6,599 nucleotides of DNA from Bifidobacterium breve. Its GTDB lineage: Bacteria > Actinomycetota > Actinomycetes > S36-B12. The notes below the pieces were generated by a model. It ran no database searches, had not been told where the DNA came from, and was given only the letters and a program-made list of their open reading frames with translations. Made by a program: the position numbers and the translations under genes. Every line of letters starts with the position of its first letter. Within the stretch, counting starts at the first letter, position 1. Location of the stretch: NCBI GenBank assembly GCA_943328365.2, contig CALPZT020000092.1, positions 1-6,599 on the forward strand. The letters run 5' to 3'. Shown one piece after another: positions 6,215-6,599 of this stretch.

Positions 6215-6220
6215 ATCGAC

Positions 6221-6599
6221 ATGTCCGCACCGGCGCCGCTTCGCGAACTCACCGACATGGGGGTTTCGATCTGGCTTGATGACCTCGACCGCCACCGGCT
6301 CGAATCCGGCGGCCTTGCTGATCTCGTCGCCACTCGGTGCGTTCGCGGGGTCACGACGAACCCGTCGATCTTCGAGAAGGCGATCTCGAGCGGTGCCGCC
6401 GCCTATGCAGCCGACATCACCGCCTTGGCCGTAGGCGGGGCCGACACCGACACCGCGATCCGGCGACTCACCACCGACGACGTCCGCGCGGCATGCGATG
6501 TTCTGCGCGCGGTGTGGGAGTCGAGCGATCACGTCGATGGTCGGGTCTCCATCGAGGTCGATCCAAGACTTGCCGACCACACCGAGGCGACGATCGCCC
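6221..6599 (+). CDS. tal: Transaldolase (partial, C-terminus beyond window)
   Basis: The first 126 residues are present and in frame to the window edge. Transaldolase transfers a dihydroxyacetone unit from sedoheptulose 7-phosphate to glyceraldehyde 3-phosphate, complementing transketolase. Family motifs visible are MGVSIWLDDLDRHRLESGGL (about 13-32), which contains the N-terminal catalytic aspartate region, RGVTTNPSIFEKAI (43-56), and DGRVSIEVDPRLADHTEATI (about 106-125), with the conserved Glu of S-x-EVD. The Schiff-base lysine lies downstream and cannot be checked. The sequence pattern is that of the long actinobacterial/cyanobacterial Tal group of roughly 370 residues, so about one third is seen. 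The Shine-Dalgarno and the 20-base spacing after tkt support an operon. Confidence 0.96.
   Translation, partial: MSAPAPLRELTDMGVSIWLDDLDRHRLESGGLADLVATRCVRGVTTNPSIFEKAISSGAAAYAADITALAVGGADTDTAIRRLTTDDVRAACDVLRAVWESSDHVDGRVSIEVDPRLADHTEATIA

Noticed and set aside
1..6599. CRISPR array, insertion sequence, tRNA/rRNA or phage genes
   Set aside because: No regularly spaced repeats, terminal inverted repeats with transposase, tRNA-like cloverleaf or phage proteins were seen; almost all bases are explained by six conserved housekeeping genes and one regulator.

Overview
The window reads as ordinary chromosomal DNA from a high-GC Gram-positive bacterium (Actinomycetota). The reasons are the GC-rich composition with a strong G/C third-position bias, dense coding, TAnnnT -10 boxes lying 6-7 nt before start codons (leaderless transcripts), and above all the gene order. 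That order is a SufR-type regulator divergent from an ABC-2 exporter pair, then heme A synthase, then protoheme IX farnesyltransferase, then transketolase and transaldolase. From memory this matches the Mycobacterium tuberculosis Rv1448c-Rv1460 neighbourhood, and other actinobacteria share it. Genus cannot be assigned from the sequence alone.

Layout. 1-253 (minus): N-terminal 84 residues of a winged-helix regulator, probably SufR, running off the left edge. 254-314: a compact divergent promoter region. 315-1984 (plus): an ABC transporter ATPase and its six-helix permease, joined by an ATGA overlap. 2051-2968 (plus): ctaA, with its own likely leaderless promoter. 2969-3119: the convergent gap between ctaA and ctaB, holding a strong, probably bidirectional hairpin terminator. 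3120-4034 (minus): ctaB. 4035-4124: a divergent region with back-to-back promoters sharing the octamer TAGGGTTG. 4125-6200 (plus): tkt. 6221-6599 (plus): the first 126 residues of transaldolase, running off the right edge and placed 20 bp after tkt behind a clear Shine-Dalgarno sequence.

How the genes work together. CtaB converts heme B to heme O, and CtaA oxidises heme O to heme A, the cofactor of aa3-type cytochrome c oxidase. The two genes converge on one terminator and so are expressed from separate promoters. Tkt and Tal form the non-oxidative branch of the pentose phosphate pathway and look like an operon. The regulator probably controls an Fe-S cluster (suf) operon lying off the left edge. 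The role of the ABC exporter is not known; its conserved place between sufR and the heme A genes is the most useful clue to it.

No previously undescribed system was found. The main points for a second look are the repeated leaderless promoter geometry at five gene starts, the E-x-x-N-R variation in CtaA at a position where many family members have a heme-ligand histidine, the shared hairpin between ctaA and ctaB, and the unexplained linkage of the ABC exporter to heme A and Fe-S genes.
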